A stretch of DNA of 64,000 nt from Borrelia sp. HM (lineage in GTDB: Bacteria; Spirochaetota; Spirochaetia; Borreliales; Borreliaceae). The translations under genes were made by a program, and so were the position numbers. Position 1 is the first letter of the stretch. The number at the start of each line of letters is the position of its first letter. The stretch is taken from NCBI RefSeq assembly GCF_019669085.1, contig NZ_AP024401.1, positions 496,001 through 560,000 on the forward strand, given 5' to 3'. Under the pieces are notes generated by a model that was given only the letters and a program-made list of their open reading frames with translations, was not told where the DNA came from and ran no database searches. Below, piece by piece: positions 1 to 8,338 of the stretch.

Positions 1-537
1 AAGCAATTACATACTAATGTTGTTTATAAAGTCTTTGATGATTTTGTTAATTTTCAGGAGGGAGATGGATTTGTTTCTTCTTCTGGTAATATTGCTCTTC
101 TTACTTATCATGCAGATTGTCTACCAATATACATATTTGATAGATCGAAAAAATATATTGGACTTGCTCATAGTGGATATAAGGGTAGTTTTAAGCTTAT
201 AATTTTGAAGATGTTACTTATGTTTGAAAGCATGGGTTCAAATTTTAATGATTTGAAAGTTGTCTTTGGTCCTTATAATAGATCTTGCTGTTATGAAGTT
301 TCTTTAGAGCTTTTTGAAGAAGTAAATTCAAAATTTAGTAAAAAGTTATTAGATATGTCTTTTTATAAAAAGGATGATAAAATATATTTTGATAATGCTG
401 ATTTTAATTTAGAATTGATTTCTAATTTTAATTTAGATATTGAGGATTCAGGCTTGTGTACTTATTGTAGTCGCAATCTTTATTCTTATAGAAAATTTAG
501 AGGAAAGAGAAGTTACGCTTCGATTTGGAGAACTTAA
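1..537 (+). CDS. Laccase-domain (YfiH/PgeF-type) protein, 5' end cut
   Basis: The frame is open from base 1 to the stop at 535-537, so the gene begins before the window. The visible 178 residues show the family's metal-site signatures: HADCLP near residue 41, AHSGYKG near residue 59, and a C-terminal LCTYC followed by SYRKF. This family is a multicopper-oxidase-like fold; some members act as purine nucleoside phosphorylases or in peptidoglycan quality control, and I cannot say which applies. The next gene starts one base after the stop, implying translational coupling. Confidence 0.85.
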   Translation, partial: KQLHTNVVYKVFDDFVNFQEGDGFVSSSGNIALLTYHADCLPIYIFDRSKKYIGLAHSGYKGSFKLIILKMLLMFESMGSNFNDLKVVFGPYNRSCCYEVSLELFEEVNSKFSKKLLDMSFYKKDDKIYFDNADFNLELISNFNLDIEDSGLCTYCSRNLYSYRKFRGKRSYASIWRT

Positions 538-538
538 T

Positions 539-1285
539 TTGACTGTTAAAGAATTATCATCTACCTTAGATGAAATGTTTAAGATAAAAGATTATGAGGA
601 TATTGATAAAAGTGTTAATGGACTTCAAGTGGGTAATTTGAGATTAAAAGTTAAAAAGATTGCTTTTGCTGTTGATGCAAGTATGGCAACTTTGAAAGAA
701 GCAAAGGATTGTGATTTATTAATAACTCATCATGGAATTTTCTGGTCAAAATCAGAAAAAATTATTTCTGGAATGTATGAAAAAGTTAGATGGCTTATTG
801 AAAATGACTTATCTCTTTACTGCGTTCATTTACCAATGGATGCCCATCCTGTTTATTCTCATAGCAAGGTTTTTTCTGATTTTTTAGGATTTCATAGTCC
901 TATTTCCTTTGCAAATTATAAAGGATTTAAGTTGGGTATTATTGCTGTTTCGAGTCTTAATTTTTCTGAAATTTTGAAGAAAATTGAGGCTCATAATAAG
1001 CACGTTCTTTATTATAAACAATTTAAAGAACATGTTCAAAAGGTAGCAATTATTAGTGGTTCTGGAGCTTCTTTTTTTGAGGAAGCGTTAGAACATGATA
1101 TTGATTTGTTTATCACAGGAGATACTTCTCATCAGATATATGCTTTAGCTGAGGAATATGGTGTAAATTTAATATTTGCTGGTCATTATTTTACTGAAAC
1201 TTTTGGTTTAATGAAATTAATGGATGATCTTGGTAATCAGAAAAAATTAGATGTGAATTTTATTTTACAAGATACTAGTTTATAA
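539..1285 (+). CDS. Nif3-like dinuclear metal-centre protein (NIF3/YbgI, DUF34)
   Basis: 248 residues. Conserved metal-binding motifs appear in the family order: LLITHHGIFW, a VHLPMDAHP segment, FITGDTSHQ and FAGHYFTE. The family is very widespread, with a possible GTP cyclohydrolase-like or metal-handling role, but its reaction is unsettled. I place the start at the TTG at 539 because GGAG lies 8 bases upstream and the protein then begins LTVKEL, as family members do; the frame runs open further upstream inside the preceding gene. The lspA ATG follows 9 bases after the stop. Confidence 0.85.
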   Translation: MTVKELSSTLDEMFKIKDYEDIDKSVNGLQVGNLRLKVKKIAFAVDASMATLKEAKDCDLLITHHGIFWSKSEKIISGMYEKVRWLIENDLSLYCVHLPMDAHPVYSHSKVFSDFLGFHSPISFANYKGFKLGIIAVSSLNFSEILKKIEAHNKHVLYYKQFKEHVQKVAIISGSGASFFEEALEHDIDLFITGDTSHQIYALAEEYGVNLIFAGHYFTETFGLMKLMDDLGNQKKLDVNFILQDTSL

Positions 1286-1294
1286 GGATTGTAT

Positions 1295-1801
1295 ATGAAT
1301 ATAAATAAGCAAAGACTAATAAATAATTTAATATTTGTTTCTACTTTGGTTTTTTTTGATCAATTATCTAAGTATTTAATTGTTAAATATGTAAGAATTG
1401 GAACTGAATATTTCTCTTTTTTTGGAGATTTTTTTAAAATAATACATGTTAGAAATACTGGTATTTTATTTTCAATAGGTTCTAATATAGATTCTAGTTT
1501 AAAGAATTTATTTTTTCTTATAGCTCCGATTATTGTATTAGCTTTTGTTTGTATTTGTATATTAAAAGAACGCAATAGAATTGCTAGAATTTCTCTTTTA
1601 TTGATTTTATCTGGGGGCATTGGGAATATTATTGATAGAATTTTTAGACCTTTGGGAGTTGTAGATTTTTTAGATATTAAATTTTTTGGTATTTTTGGAC
1701 TTCAAAGATGGCCCACTTTTAACTTTGCAGATACTTATGTTGTTATAGGAATGACTTTATTTATAATTTATGATTTATTTGTAATAAAAAAAAAGTACTG
1801 A
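1295..1801 (+). CDS. lspA: Lipoprotein signal peptidase (signal peptidase II)
   Basis: Membrane aspartyl peptidase that removes signal peptides from prolipoproteins after lipidation, important in a genus rich in surface lipoproteins. 168 residues with four hydrophobic segments. The signature blocks are present: NTGILFS near residue 54, GGIGNIIDR at 107-115 and VVDF...WPTFNFAD, giving catalytic Asp124 and Asp146. The ATG at 1295 is preferred over the TTG at 1289 because AAGGA at 1284-1288 is well spaced from it. Two candidate substrates lie in this window (minus strand 5958-6347 and + strand 54114-56924). Confidence 0.96.
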   Translation: MNINKQRLINNLIFVSTLVFFDQLSKYLIVKYVRIGTEYFSFFGDFFKIIHVRNTGILFSIGSNIDSSLKNLFFLIAPIIVLAFVCICILKERNRIARISLLLILSGGIGNIIDRIFRPLGVVDFLDIKFFGIFGLQRWPTFNFADTYVVIGMTLFIIYDLFVIKKKY

Positions 1802-1804
1802 TTT

Positions 1805-2029
1805 ATGAGAATTCTTTACTTTATTTTGTGTTCATTGATTAATTTATCTTTAATGTTTTTGTTTTTTTTTCTTGAGTTTCTTTTAGTTGCAAAAGTTAAT
1901 ATTATTGTTTCTTATTTTTTTCAATTTATTATAGTTTTTCTTATGATTATAATTTCAATTATGATAAGCTATTTTTTATCAAGCATTATTATAAAAAATG
2001 CTATTTCTAAATTTTTCAATCTAGATTAA
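1805..2029 (+). CDS. Small hydrophobic membrane protein, unknown function
   Basis: 74 residues, starting 3 bases after the lspA stop, so probably co-translated with it. Nearly the whole length is hydrophobic: two or three membrane helices rich in Ile, Leu, Phe and Ser, with a short C-terminal tail. I recognise no family. Its position between lspA and a YmdB-like gene suggests an inner-membrane protein in the same transcript. Low-complexity hydrophobic sequence limits homology inference. Confidence 0.6.
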   Translation: MRILYFILCSLINLSLMFLFFFLEFLLVAKVNIIVSYFFQFIIVFLMIIISIMISYFLSSIIIKNAISKFFNLD

Positions 2030-2047
2030 ATAAAGAGAGAGGCTTTG

Positions 2048-2866
2048 GTGAGTTTGCGGATTTTGGTTACCGGAGAGGTTGTAGGTAAGCCTGGTATTGT
2101 TGTAATAAAAAATTTTTTGTCTTCTTTTAAACAGAAGAAGCAAATTGATTTTGTAATATCTGGTAATAATTTTACTACGGGATTTAGAGGGCTTTGTAAA
2201 AGACATGCGTTTCTATTAAAAAAATATGGTATTGATGTTTTGACCTTAGGAGAAAACGCATTTGTAAGAGCTGAACTTAATGATTATCTTGATAAATATA
2301 ATTTTATTTTAAAGCCTCTAAATTATCCTACCAAATTAAGAGGTTATTCTTATTTTATTTACAATGTTAATGGCAATAAAATAGCTGTAATTAGACTTGT
2401 TGGACAAACAGGTATTACAAAATATAATTTTAATAATCCTTTTTTTGCTTTTGATTATTTTTATGAAAGAATTAAGTCGCATACGAGCAATATAATTGTC
2501 ATTTTTGATTCAAACACAACGGCTGAAGTTAATGCTATGTTTTTTTATTTAAAATCTAGAGTTAGTGCTTGTTTTGGTACTGGTAAGAGAATATTAACAG
2601 CAGATCTTAGAATTTTAGATAGTACTGCAGTTATTACTGATCTTGGTAGGGTTGGTAGCTTGAATAGTGTGATTGGATATGATCCTAAATTTGAGATAGA
2701 TAAGTTTTTAAAAGGATTTTTGAATAATCGATTTACTGAATCTTGGGAAGGGCTTGGTTTTAATGGTGTTATCCTTGAGATTGATAATGGTAAATCTGTT
2801 TGTGTAGAAGTTGTAAGGGAATATATAGAGTTTGATGGTAATCTTGACAATAGAAGTGATATTTAA
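2048..2866 (+). CDS. YmdB/TIGR00282-like metallophosphoesterase paralogue lacking metal ligands
   Basis: 272 residues. It aligns with the YmdB-type protein at 22565-23356: GEVVGKPG matches GDIIGDGG near the N terminus, and DLGRVGSLNSVIGYDP matches DLGMTGSLNSVIGFNP. At the family's eight metal or catalytic positions, seven differ here: D to E, E to N, N to E, H to N, H to D (DFHAE has become FDSNT), and both His of GTHTH (now GTGKR). I therefore infer a non-catalytic paralogue, perhaps a regulator or nucleotide binder. GTG 2048 fits the GAGAGG at 2037-2042 best; TTG 2045 and TTG 2054 are alternatives, the last matching the family's usual MRIL start. Confidence 0.8.
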   Translation: MSLRILVTGEVVGKPGIVVIKNFLSSFKQKKQIDFVISGNNFTTGFRGLCKRHAFLLKKYGIDVLTLGENAFVRAELNDYLDKYNFILKPLNYPTKLRGYSYFIYNVNGNKIAVIRLVGQTGITKYNFNNPFFAFDYFYERIKSHTSNIIVIFDSNTTAEVNAMFFYLKSRVSACFGTGKRILTADLRILDSTAVITDLGRVGSLNSVIGYDPKFEIDKFLKGFLNNRFTESWEGLGFNGVILEIDNGKSVCVEVVREYIEFDGNLDNRSDI

Positions 2867-2929
2867 AATGTGTTTTAATTTCTAAAATTAATTTGATTTA
2901 TACGATTTTATTTCTTATGGAGGCGGAAC

Positions 2930-4210
2930 ATGTATAGCTATATTGTGGACGGTGGTTTTAAAATAGGTGGAATAATAAAAGCTAGTGGCAATAAAAATGC
3001 AGCTTTGCCTTGTATTACTGCTGCTTTACTTACAGATGAAGAAGTGATTTTAGAAAATATTCCAAATATTAAAGATGTAGAAGTTATTTTGGATATTTTA
3101 AAGGATCTTGGGGCTTGGATATCACGCGAGGGTGATGTTGTTAAAATTAAAGTTTTAAATGTTGTTAAAACTAATATAGATTCTTCTTTGGCAGATTTAA
3201 TTAGGGCTTCAATTTTGTTTTTAGGTCCTATGCTTGCTAGGTGTGGTAGGGTCAATATTGCTCCTCCTGGTGGAGATGTTATTGGAAAAAGGCGTCTTGA
3301 TACTCATTTTTATGGACTTTGTAAGCTTGGTGCTAGATTAATAAATAATGAACATATTGTTTTAGAGATCGATAAGTTGATTGGTGCTGAAATGTTTTTA
3401 GATGAGGCATCAGTTACTGCTACTGAGAATATTGTAATGGCTGCTGTTCTTGCTATTGGTGATACAGTAATAATGAATGCTGCATGTGAACCACATGTAC
3501 AAGATTTGTGCAATATGTTGAATTCTATGGGTGCTGATATATCTGGTATTGGTTCTAATATGCTTAGAATAAGAGGTGTAAAAAAGTTAGGTGGAACTAG
3601 ATTTCGTATAGGAGCTGATTTTATGCAGGTAGGATCTTTAATTAGTCTTTCTGCGTTAACAGGAGGTGAGCTTGAGATTAAAAAGGCCGATCCCAAAAAT
3701 TTTGTTTTAATCAAGCATGTATATTCAAAACTTGGTATTAATTTTGAGTATGATAATGACAACATATATGTTAAGGAAAAACAAGATTTGAAGGTAAAGT
3801 TAGATTTTGGAGGGCATATCCCTAAAATTGATGATGGGCCGTGGCCAGCTTTCCCAACAGACCTTATGAGTATAATGATAGTAACTGCTACTCAGGTTCA
3901 AGGAACTGTTCTTATTTTTGAGAAAATGTTTGAATCTAGGATGTTTTTTGTAGATAAACTTATTAAAATGGGTGCTCAGATTGTTCTTTGTGATTCTCAT
4001 CGTGCTGTAGTTACAGGAAAAACTATCCTTAAAGGAAGTAATGTGTCTTCTCCTGATGTTAGAGCTGGTATGTCTTTGCTTATTGCAGCTCTTTGTGCTA
4101 AGGGCGAGAGTCGTATTCAAAATATTTATCAGATTGAAAGAGGATATGAAGATGTTGTTGATAAATTAAGTTGTTTGGGAGCAAGGATTAGAAAAGTGTT
4201 AGAAAAGTAG
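2930..4210 (+). CDS. murA: UDP-N-acetylglucosamine 1-carboxyvinyltransferase (MurA)
   Basis: First committed step of peptidoglycan synthesis: transfers enolpyruvate from PEP to UDP-GlcNAc in the cytoplasm. 426 residues, normal length, with GGAGGCGG before the ATG. The substrate-binding Lys22-Asn23 (SGNKNA) is present. The active-site loop reads PPGGDVIGKRRLDTH, so the usual catalytic Cys is Asp116. MurA proteins with Asp here are known in Borrelia, Chlamydia and mycobacteria and are insensitive to fosfomycin, which alkylates the Cys. The gene stands alone, 63 bases after the YmdB-like gene. Confidence 0.97.
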   Translation: MYSYIVDGGFKIGGIIKASGNKNAALPCITAALLTDEEVILENIPNIKDVEVILDILKDLGAWISREGDVVKIKVLNVVKTNIDSSLADLIRASILFLGPMLARCGRVNIAPPGGDVIGKRRLDTHFYGLCKLGARLINNEHIVLEIDKLIGAEMFLDEASVTATENIVMAAVLAIGDTVIMNAACEPHVQDLCNMLNSMGADISGIGSNMLRIRGVKKLGGTRFRIGADFMQVGSLISLSALTGGELEIKKADPKNFVLIKHVYSKLGINFEYDNDNIYVKEKQDLKVKLDFGGHIPKIDDGPWPAFPTDLMSIMIVTATQVQGTVLIFEKMFESRMFFVDKLIKMGAQIVLCDSHRAVVTGKTILKGSNVSSPDVRAGMSLLIAALCAKGESRIQNIYQIERGYEDVVDKLSCLGARIRKVLEK

Positions 4211-4391
4211 AAATTATATTTTTTTTCTTAAAGGATTAATTTGATTGTTGAGTGAAAGAAAGATACTAACAATTTTATTATTAGTGTTGTATAAATTTAG
4301 GGTTATGTAATATTTAATATTAAAAAGCTTGGTATTTATGTGTTGATATATTATTATTTAAAAAGGAAAAAATTGTCTATGTAGGTTTCAG

Positions 4392-4417
4392 ATTTAATTT
4401 AATTTTTTAAATTAAAT
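4392..4417. promoter_or_regulatory. A/T-rich inverted repeat resembling overlapping BosR boxes
   Basis: Nine-base arms ATTTAATTT and AAATTAAAT flank an 8-base centre. Bases 4392-4404 and 4405-4417 each match 12 of 13 positions of the reported Borrelia BosR box ATTTAANTTAAAT (consensus from memory). The site is 75-100 bases upstream of the MATE transporter, inside the 280-base gap 4211-4490, which otherwise holds only A/T-rich sequence. In DNA this A+T-rich a chance match is quite possible. Confidence 0.25.
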
Positions 4418-4490
4418 AAATAAATAATTAAATAAATTGTATATGAAGTCTAATTAAATTTTATAAGTGTAATATGCAAGATGTGCTTTT

Positions 4491-5840
4491 ATGATAATAA
4501 GTAAGACTAAAACTAGAGAATTAATATTAGAAGGTAACATATATCGAGTACTTTTGGTTATCAGTTTCCCTGTTGTGATCACTAATATGCTTCAGGCTCT
4601 TTATGAGCTTACAGATATGTTTTATGTTGGAAAACTTGGGGCTATGGCGATTGCTGCATTGTCTCTTACTGTTCCTATTAATTTTCTTATTATGGTTTTT
4701 GCTATGGGAATGGCTATTGGAAGTGTGTCTTTAATGTCTAAATCTATTGGAGAGGAGACTTTTTCTAAATTTTCGAAATATGCAGGTCAGTTAATATTTT
4801 TAAATTTTGTATTGTCTTTGTTTGTTACTATTTTAGTTTTAATATTTATAGATTTTATATTGGATGCTATGAGTGTAAGTGGTGAACTTAAAGAGCTTAC
4901 AAAAGCCTATTTCCGTGTTGTAATTTATACAATACCTGTAATGTTTTTAAGTACTTCTTTTATATATATTTTAAATGCTCAAGGAGAGACTATTCTTGCA
5001 ATGGTATTAATTTTGGTTGCAAATATTATTAATTTTATTATTGATCCAATATTAATGTTTACTTTTGGTTTGGGTATTACTGGAGCTGCTTGGTCTACTC
5101 TTTTGTCAAGATTGATGACTATTCTTTTTTATTTTTTTTTAACTTACAAATTAAATTATGGACTTAAAATACGTTTAAGAGATATTATTCCAAATATTCC
5201 TATAATAAAAAATATTGTTAGTTTGGGACTTCCAGCTTCTTTTGGACAGACTATGGCTTCATTGTCGTTTTTTATTTTTAATTATATTGCAATTCAAATC
5301 GGTCCAAAATTTTTAGCTGCTTATGGTATGGCCAATCATATTATTTCATTTTTACTTCTTCCTGGGGTAAGTATTGGTACTGGAATTATTACAATTGTTG
5401 GACAAAATCTTGGTGCAAAGAATTTTGATAGGATTAAGGATATTTTTAAAAAAGGATTTTTTATTACACTAGTAATAATGGTTTCTTTTGTAGTGTTTTT
5501 AATATGTTTTAGAATAGTTATAATACAAATTTTCACAAAAGATTTAGAAGTTTTTAATTATGCTAATAATTATTTATTAGTGGCATCAATTGGAGCTATT
5601 GGATTTGGATTGCAGCAAGTTTTTTTTGGAGGATTTATTGGCATGGGACTTACAAGACTTGTGATGGTAATTATTTTTATTCGTCTTTGGATTATTCGTT
5701 TGCCAGCTGTATTTATATTTCAATATTTTGGAATGTTAGAAAATTCTTTAGGATATGCTTTTACGATTTCAAATTATGTGGCTTTAATTATCTTATTATT
5801 CATAAGTCTTAATTTTAGATATTGGATAAAGAAATGGTAA
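4491..5840 (+). CDS. MATE-family efflux transporter (NorM/DinF type)
   Basis: 449 residues and about twelve hydrophobic segments. The N terminus (FPVVITNMLQALYELTDMFYVGKLG) is the typical first MATE repeat, and a second related half begins near residue 235 (GLPASFGQTMASLSFFIFNYIAIQIG). Such inner-membrane proteins export cationic drugs or toxic metabolites in exchange for sodium or protons; the substrate here is unknown. The start is the ATG at 4491, without a strong ribosome binding site. It is the last + strand gene before the tuf control region. Confidence 0.9.
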   Translation: MIISKTKTRELILEGNIYRVLLVISFPVVITNMLQALYELTDMFYVGKLGAMAIAALSLTVPINFLIMVFAMGMAIGSVSLMSKSIGEETFSKFSKYAGQLIFLNFVLSLFVTILVLIFIDFILDAMSVSGELKELTKAYFRVVIYTIPVMFLSTSFIYILNAQGETILAMVLILVANIINFIIDPILMFTFGLGITGAAWSTLLSRLMTILFYFFLTYKLNYGLKIRLRDIIPNIPIIKNIVSLGLPASFGQTMASLSFFIFNYIAIQIGPKFLAAYGMANHIISFLLLPGVSIGTGIITIVGQNLGAKNFDRIKDIFKKGFFITLVIMVSFVVFLICFRIVIIQIFTKDLEVFNYANNYLLVASIGAIGFGLQQVFFGGFIGMGLTRLVMVIIFIRLWIIRLPAVFIFQYFGMLENSLGYAFTISNYVALIILLFISLNFRYWIKKW

Positions 5841-5957
5841 GATTATATATAATTATTTGATTTGGTTTTGGTTAGAATAAATCCTATATACCTATATAAA
5901 TTTCAATTTAATTTTTGCAATTAGTGGGTAAATCATATAAGGTTGGATATTAATAAA

Positions 5958-6347
5958 TTAATCTTGTTTTAAAAAAATATAGAATACATTTTTTTTTCTT
6001 TTATTAATTTTAATGTTTAGTTTAAAAGTTTTTTCTTCTCCTGCCTTAAGTTCTTCTTGAATTATGCAACCTGTTTTGCTTCCTTTTTTAAAAATTGCTA
6101 ATGAATTTTTTTTTATATTTGTTTTTTTATTATTTTTAAGAGTAATAGTTAAATGATTTTTATCATTATTTTTAAATTTTACTATTTTAATTTTTTCTGT
6201 ATTTTTATTTATGCTGATAATATGAGTAATTTCTCTGGCAATTTCCTTTGATTTTATAGAATTATTTTTTATGCATGACATAGTCATTGATAAAATAAAT
6301 ATTGTAATAGTGTTGAATGGTATTTTTTTTAGATTATATTGTGACAT
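5958..6347 (-). CDS. Putative small lipoprotein, unknown function
   Basis: 129 residues on the minus strand, alone among + strand genes. The N terminus has lysines, a hydrophobic stretch and then MTMSC, a Borrelia-style lipobox with Cys25 as the likely lipidated residue. The mature part is basic, rich in Lys and Asn, and predicted beta-rich (for example HLTITLKNNKKTNI and KTFKLNIKIN). I recognise no family. It could sit on either membrane; export to the surface cannot be judged from sequence. Confidence 0.6.
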   Translation of the reverse strand: MSQYNLKKIPFNTITIFILSMTMSCIKNNSIKSKEIAREITHIISINKNTEKIKIVKFKNNDKNHLTITLKNNKKTNIKKNSLAIFKKGSKTGCIIQEELKAGEEKTFKLNIKINKRKKNVFYIFLKQD

Positions 6348-6509
6348 ATCGTTATTTTATTGTATCCTCTTTAATGATAAGATTGGAAATAGTGAGTAAA
6401 TTTTGCTTTATTATTTTATTTTTTGCTAAAAAATTATTGTCTTAATTATTTGTAAGTTATGTTTATGGAATTGTTGTTTATTTGCATTAATGATTCAAAT
6501 AAATATAGG

Positions 6510-6535
6510 AATATAGTCAATATATTGACTATATT
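6510..6535. repeat. Perfect 26-base palindrome upstream of tuf
   Basis: The 13-base half-sites are exact reverse complements with no spacer. The right half contains TTGACT, the candidate -35 box of the tuf promoter. A dimeric repressor site or a cruciform-forming element is possible. No T-run follows, so it is not a classical terminator. Confidence 0.75.
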
Positions 6536-6553
6536 TTGCATAATATGTAAACT
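6525..6553 (+). promoter_or_regulatory. Candidate sigma-70 promoter for tuf and the ribosomal cluster
   Basis: TTGACT at 6525-6530, a 17-base spacer and TAAACT at 6548-6553. Transcription would begin near 6560, giving a leader of about 200 bases before tuf. The -35 box lies inside the palindrome. Confidence 0.45.
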
Positions 6554-6758
6554 AATAGAGTTATTAAGAATTCTTTTAGAAAAACACGAAAAATCGGGTC
6601 AATTTCTAAGAAGGTACATTTTTTAATATGATTATTTATTGTGTAAATGTTATATGTTTATATTAATTATCTTAATAAAGAATTAAAATGGAATTCTTAG
6701 AAATTAAGAGTTTTAAAGAATAAATGAAGATTTGGAATACAAATTTGGGAGGTGATTA

Positions 6759-7943
6759 ATGGCTAAAGAAGTTTTTCAAAGAACAAAGCCACATATGAAT
6801 GTGGGTACAATAGGGCATGTTGATCATGGTAAAACAACATTAACTGCAGCTATTAGTATTTATTGTTCAAAGGTAAATCAAGGTGCTAAGGCGCTTAAGT
6901 ATGAAGATATTGATAATGCCCCTGAAGAGAAATCAAGAGGAATAACAATTAATGCTAGACATATTGAATATGAAACTGAAAGTAGGCATTATGCTCACGT
7001 AGATTGTCCTGGACACGCTGACTATATTAAAAATATGATTACAGGTGCAGCTCAAATGGATGCAGCAATATTGTTAGTTGCAGCTGATAGTGGAGCAGAA
7101 CCTCAGACAAAAGAGCATTTACTTCTTGCACAGCGAATGGGAATAAAGAAAATAATAGTATTTTTAAACAAATTAGATTTAGCAGATCCCGAACTTGTTG
7201 AGCTTGTTGAAGTTGAGGTCTTGGAACTTGTTGAAAAGTATGGATTTCCTGGTGATACTCCAATAGTAAAAGGTTCAGCTTTTGGAGCTATGTCAAATCC
7301 TGATGATCCTGAATCCACTAAATGTATAAAAGAACTTCTTGAATCTATGGATAATTATTTTGATCTTCCTGAAAGAGATGTTGATAAGCCGTTTTTGCTT
7401 GCTGTTGAGGATGTTTTCTCTATTTCTGGACGTGGTACTGTTGCTACTGGTCGTATTGAAAGAGGCCTTATTAAGGTTGGGCAGGAAGTGGAAATTGTTG
7501 GAATTAGAGAAACTAGAAAAACAACTGTTACTGGTGTTGAAATGTTTCAAAAGATACTTGAGCAAGGTCAAGCAGGAGATAATGTTGGTCTTTTGCTAAG
7601 AGGTGTTGATAAGAAGGATATTGAAAGAGGTCAGGTTATTTCTGCTATTGGTACTATTACTCCTCATAAAAAATTCAAAGCCTCAATATATTGTTTAACT
7701 AAAGAAGAAGGTGGTAGGCATAAGCCATTTTTCTCAGGATACAGACCGCAGTTTTTCTTTAGAACCACAGATGTTACTGGTATGGTTAATTTAGAGGGCA
7801 AAGAAATGGTTATGCCTGGAGACAATGTTGATATTGTTGTCGAACTTATATCATCAATAGCAATGGATAAAAATGTTGAATTTGCTGTTAGAGAAGGTGG
7901 TAGAACAGTTGCTTCAGGAAGAATTCTTGAGATATTAGAATAG
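6759..7943 (+). CDS. tuf: Translation elongation factor Tu
   Basis: GTPase that brings aminoacyl-tRNA to the ribosome A site. 394 residues. The G1 motif GHVDHGKT is at 19-26, DCPGH at 82-86 and NKLD at 137-140; domains 2 and 3 follow ([13 protein letters not shown], then [13 protein letters not shown]). GGGAGGTG precedes the ATG. The gene opens the ribosomal cluster, with rpsJ 47 bases downstream; in many bacteria tuf instead follows fusA in the str operon, whereas here fusA is at 60628-62706 on the other strand. Confidence 0.99.
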   Translation: MAKEVFQRTKPHMNVGTIGHVDHGKTTLTAAISIYCSKVNQGAKALKYEDIDNAPEEKSRGITINARHIEYETESRHYAHVDCPGHADYIKNMITGAAQMDAAILLVAADSGAEPQTKEHLLLAQRMGIKKIIVFLNKLDLADPELVELVEVEVLELVEKYGFPGDTPIVKGSAFGAMSNPDDPESTKCIKELLESMDNYFDLPERDVDKPFLLAVEDVFSISGRGTVATGRIERGLIKVGQEVEIVGIRETRKTTVTGVEMFQKILEQGQAGDNVGLLLRGVDKKDIERGQVISAIGTITPHKKFKASIYCLTKEEGGRHKPFFSGYRPQFFFRTTDVTGMVNLEGKEMVMPGDNVDIVVELISSIAMDKNVEFAVREGGRTVASGRILEILE

Positions 7944-7950
7944 TGTAAAG

Positions 7951-7975
7951 TTTAGAGAGCTTTTGTATCTCTAAA
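7951..7975 (+). other. Intercistronic hairpin between tuf and rpsJ
   Basis: TTTAGAGA at 7951-7958 pairs perfectly with TCTCTAAA at 7968-7975 around a 9-base loop. No T-run follows. It could be a processing site or a weak attenuator that sets EF-Tu output apart from the ribosomal proteins. Confidence 0.4.
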
Positions 7976-7990
7976 GTTTAGGAGAATAAA

Positions 7991-8302
7991 TTGATTACTA
8001 AAGATAAGATACGAGTAAGGCTTTTTAGTTTTGACGTTAAGATATTAGATCAGAGTGCTGAGTCTATTGTAAGGGCTGTTCAAAAGTCTAAGGCTCAAAT
8101 TAAAGGTCCTATTCCTTTGCCGACAAAGATAAAGAAATATACCGTTTTACGTTCTCCTCATGTTAATAAAAAATCAAGGGAACAGTTTGAAATGAGAACT
8201 CATAAAAGGCTTATTGATATTTTAGAGCCTACTTCTGCTTTGATGGACTCTTTGATGAAATTGGAGCTTCCTGCAGGGGTGGAAGTTGATATTAAGCAGT
8301 AA
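7991..8302 (+). CDS. rpsJ: 30S ribosomal protein S10
   Basis: 103 residues, normal for the family, with the signature region [18 protein letters not shown]10 binds 16S rRNA in the 30S head and also serves as NusE in antitermination. Translation starts at a TTG (7991), with GGAG 7 bases before it. First ribosomal gene of the S10-type cluster. Confidence 0.98.
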
Positions 8303-8338
8303 AATAGATTTTTTAAGTTATGAATTTGAGGTGTTTTA

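Larger units (their letters stand above)
6348..6758. other. Non-coding control region between lipoprotein gene and tuf
   Basis: No credible gene in these 411 bases. They hold, in order, A/T-rich sequence upstream of the divergent lipoprotein gene, a perfect 26-base palindrome at 6510-6535 overlapping a candidate promoter, and a leader of about 200 bases. The leader contains a 12-base inverted repeat (AATTTCTAAGAA at 6601-6612, with its complement at 6694-6705) and ends with the tuf ribosome binding site GGGAGGTG. Confidence 0.7.

Noticed and set aside
440-538. Longer Nif3 start upstream at 440
   Set aside because: It overlaps the laccase-domain gene by about 100 bases, adds residues unlike the family, and lacks a ribosome binding site as good as that of TTG 539.
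3310-3765. Minus-strand open frame of 151 codons inside murA
   Set aside because: It lies wholly within a certain gene, has no ribosome binding site and shows Ser/Ile/Pro-rich composition expected from the antisense of a coding frame.
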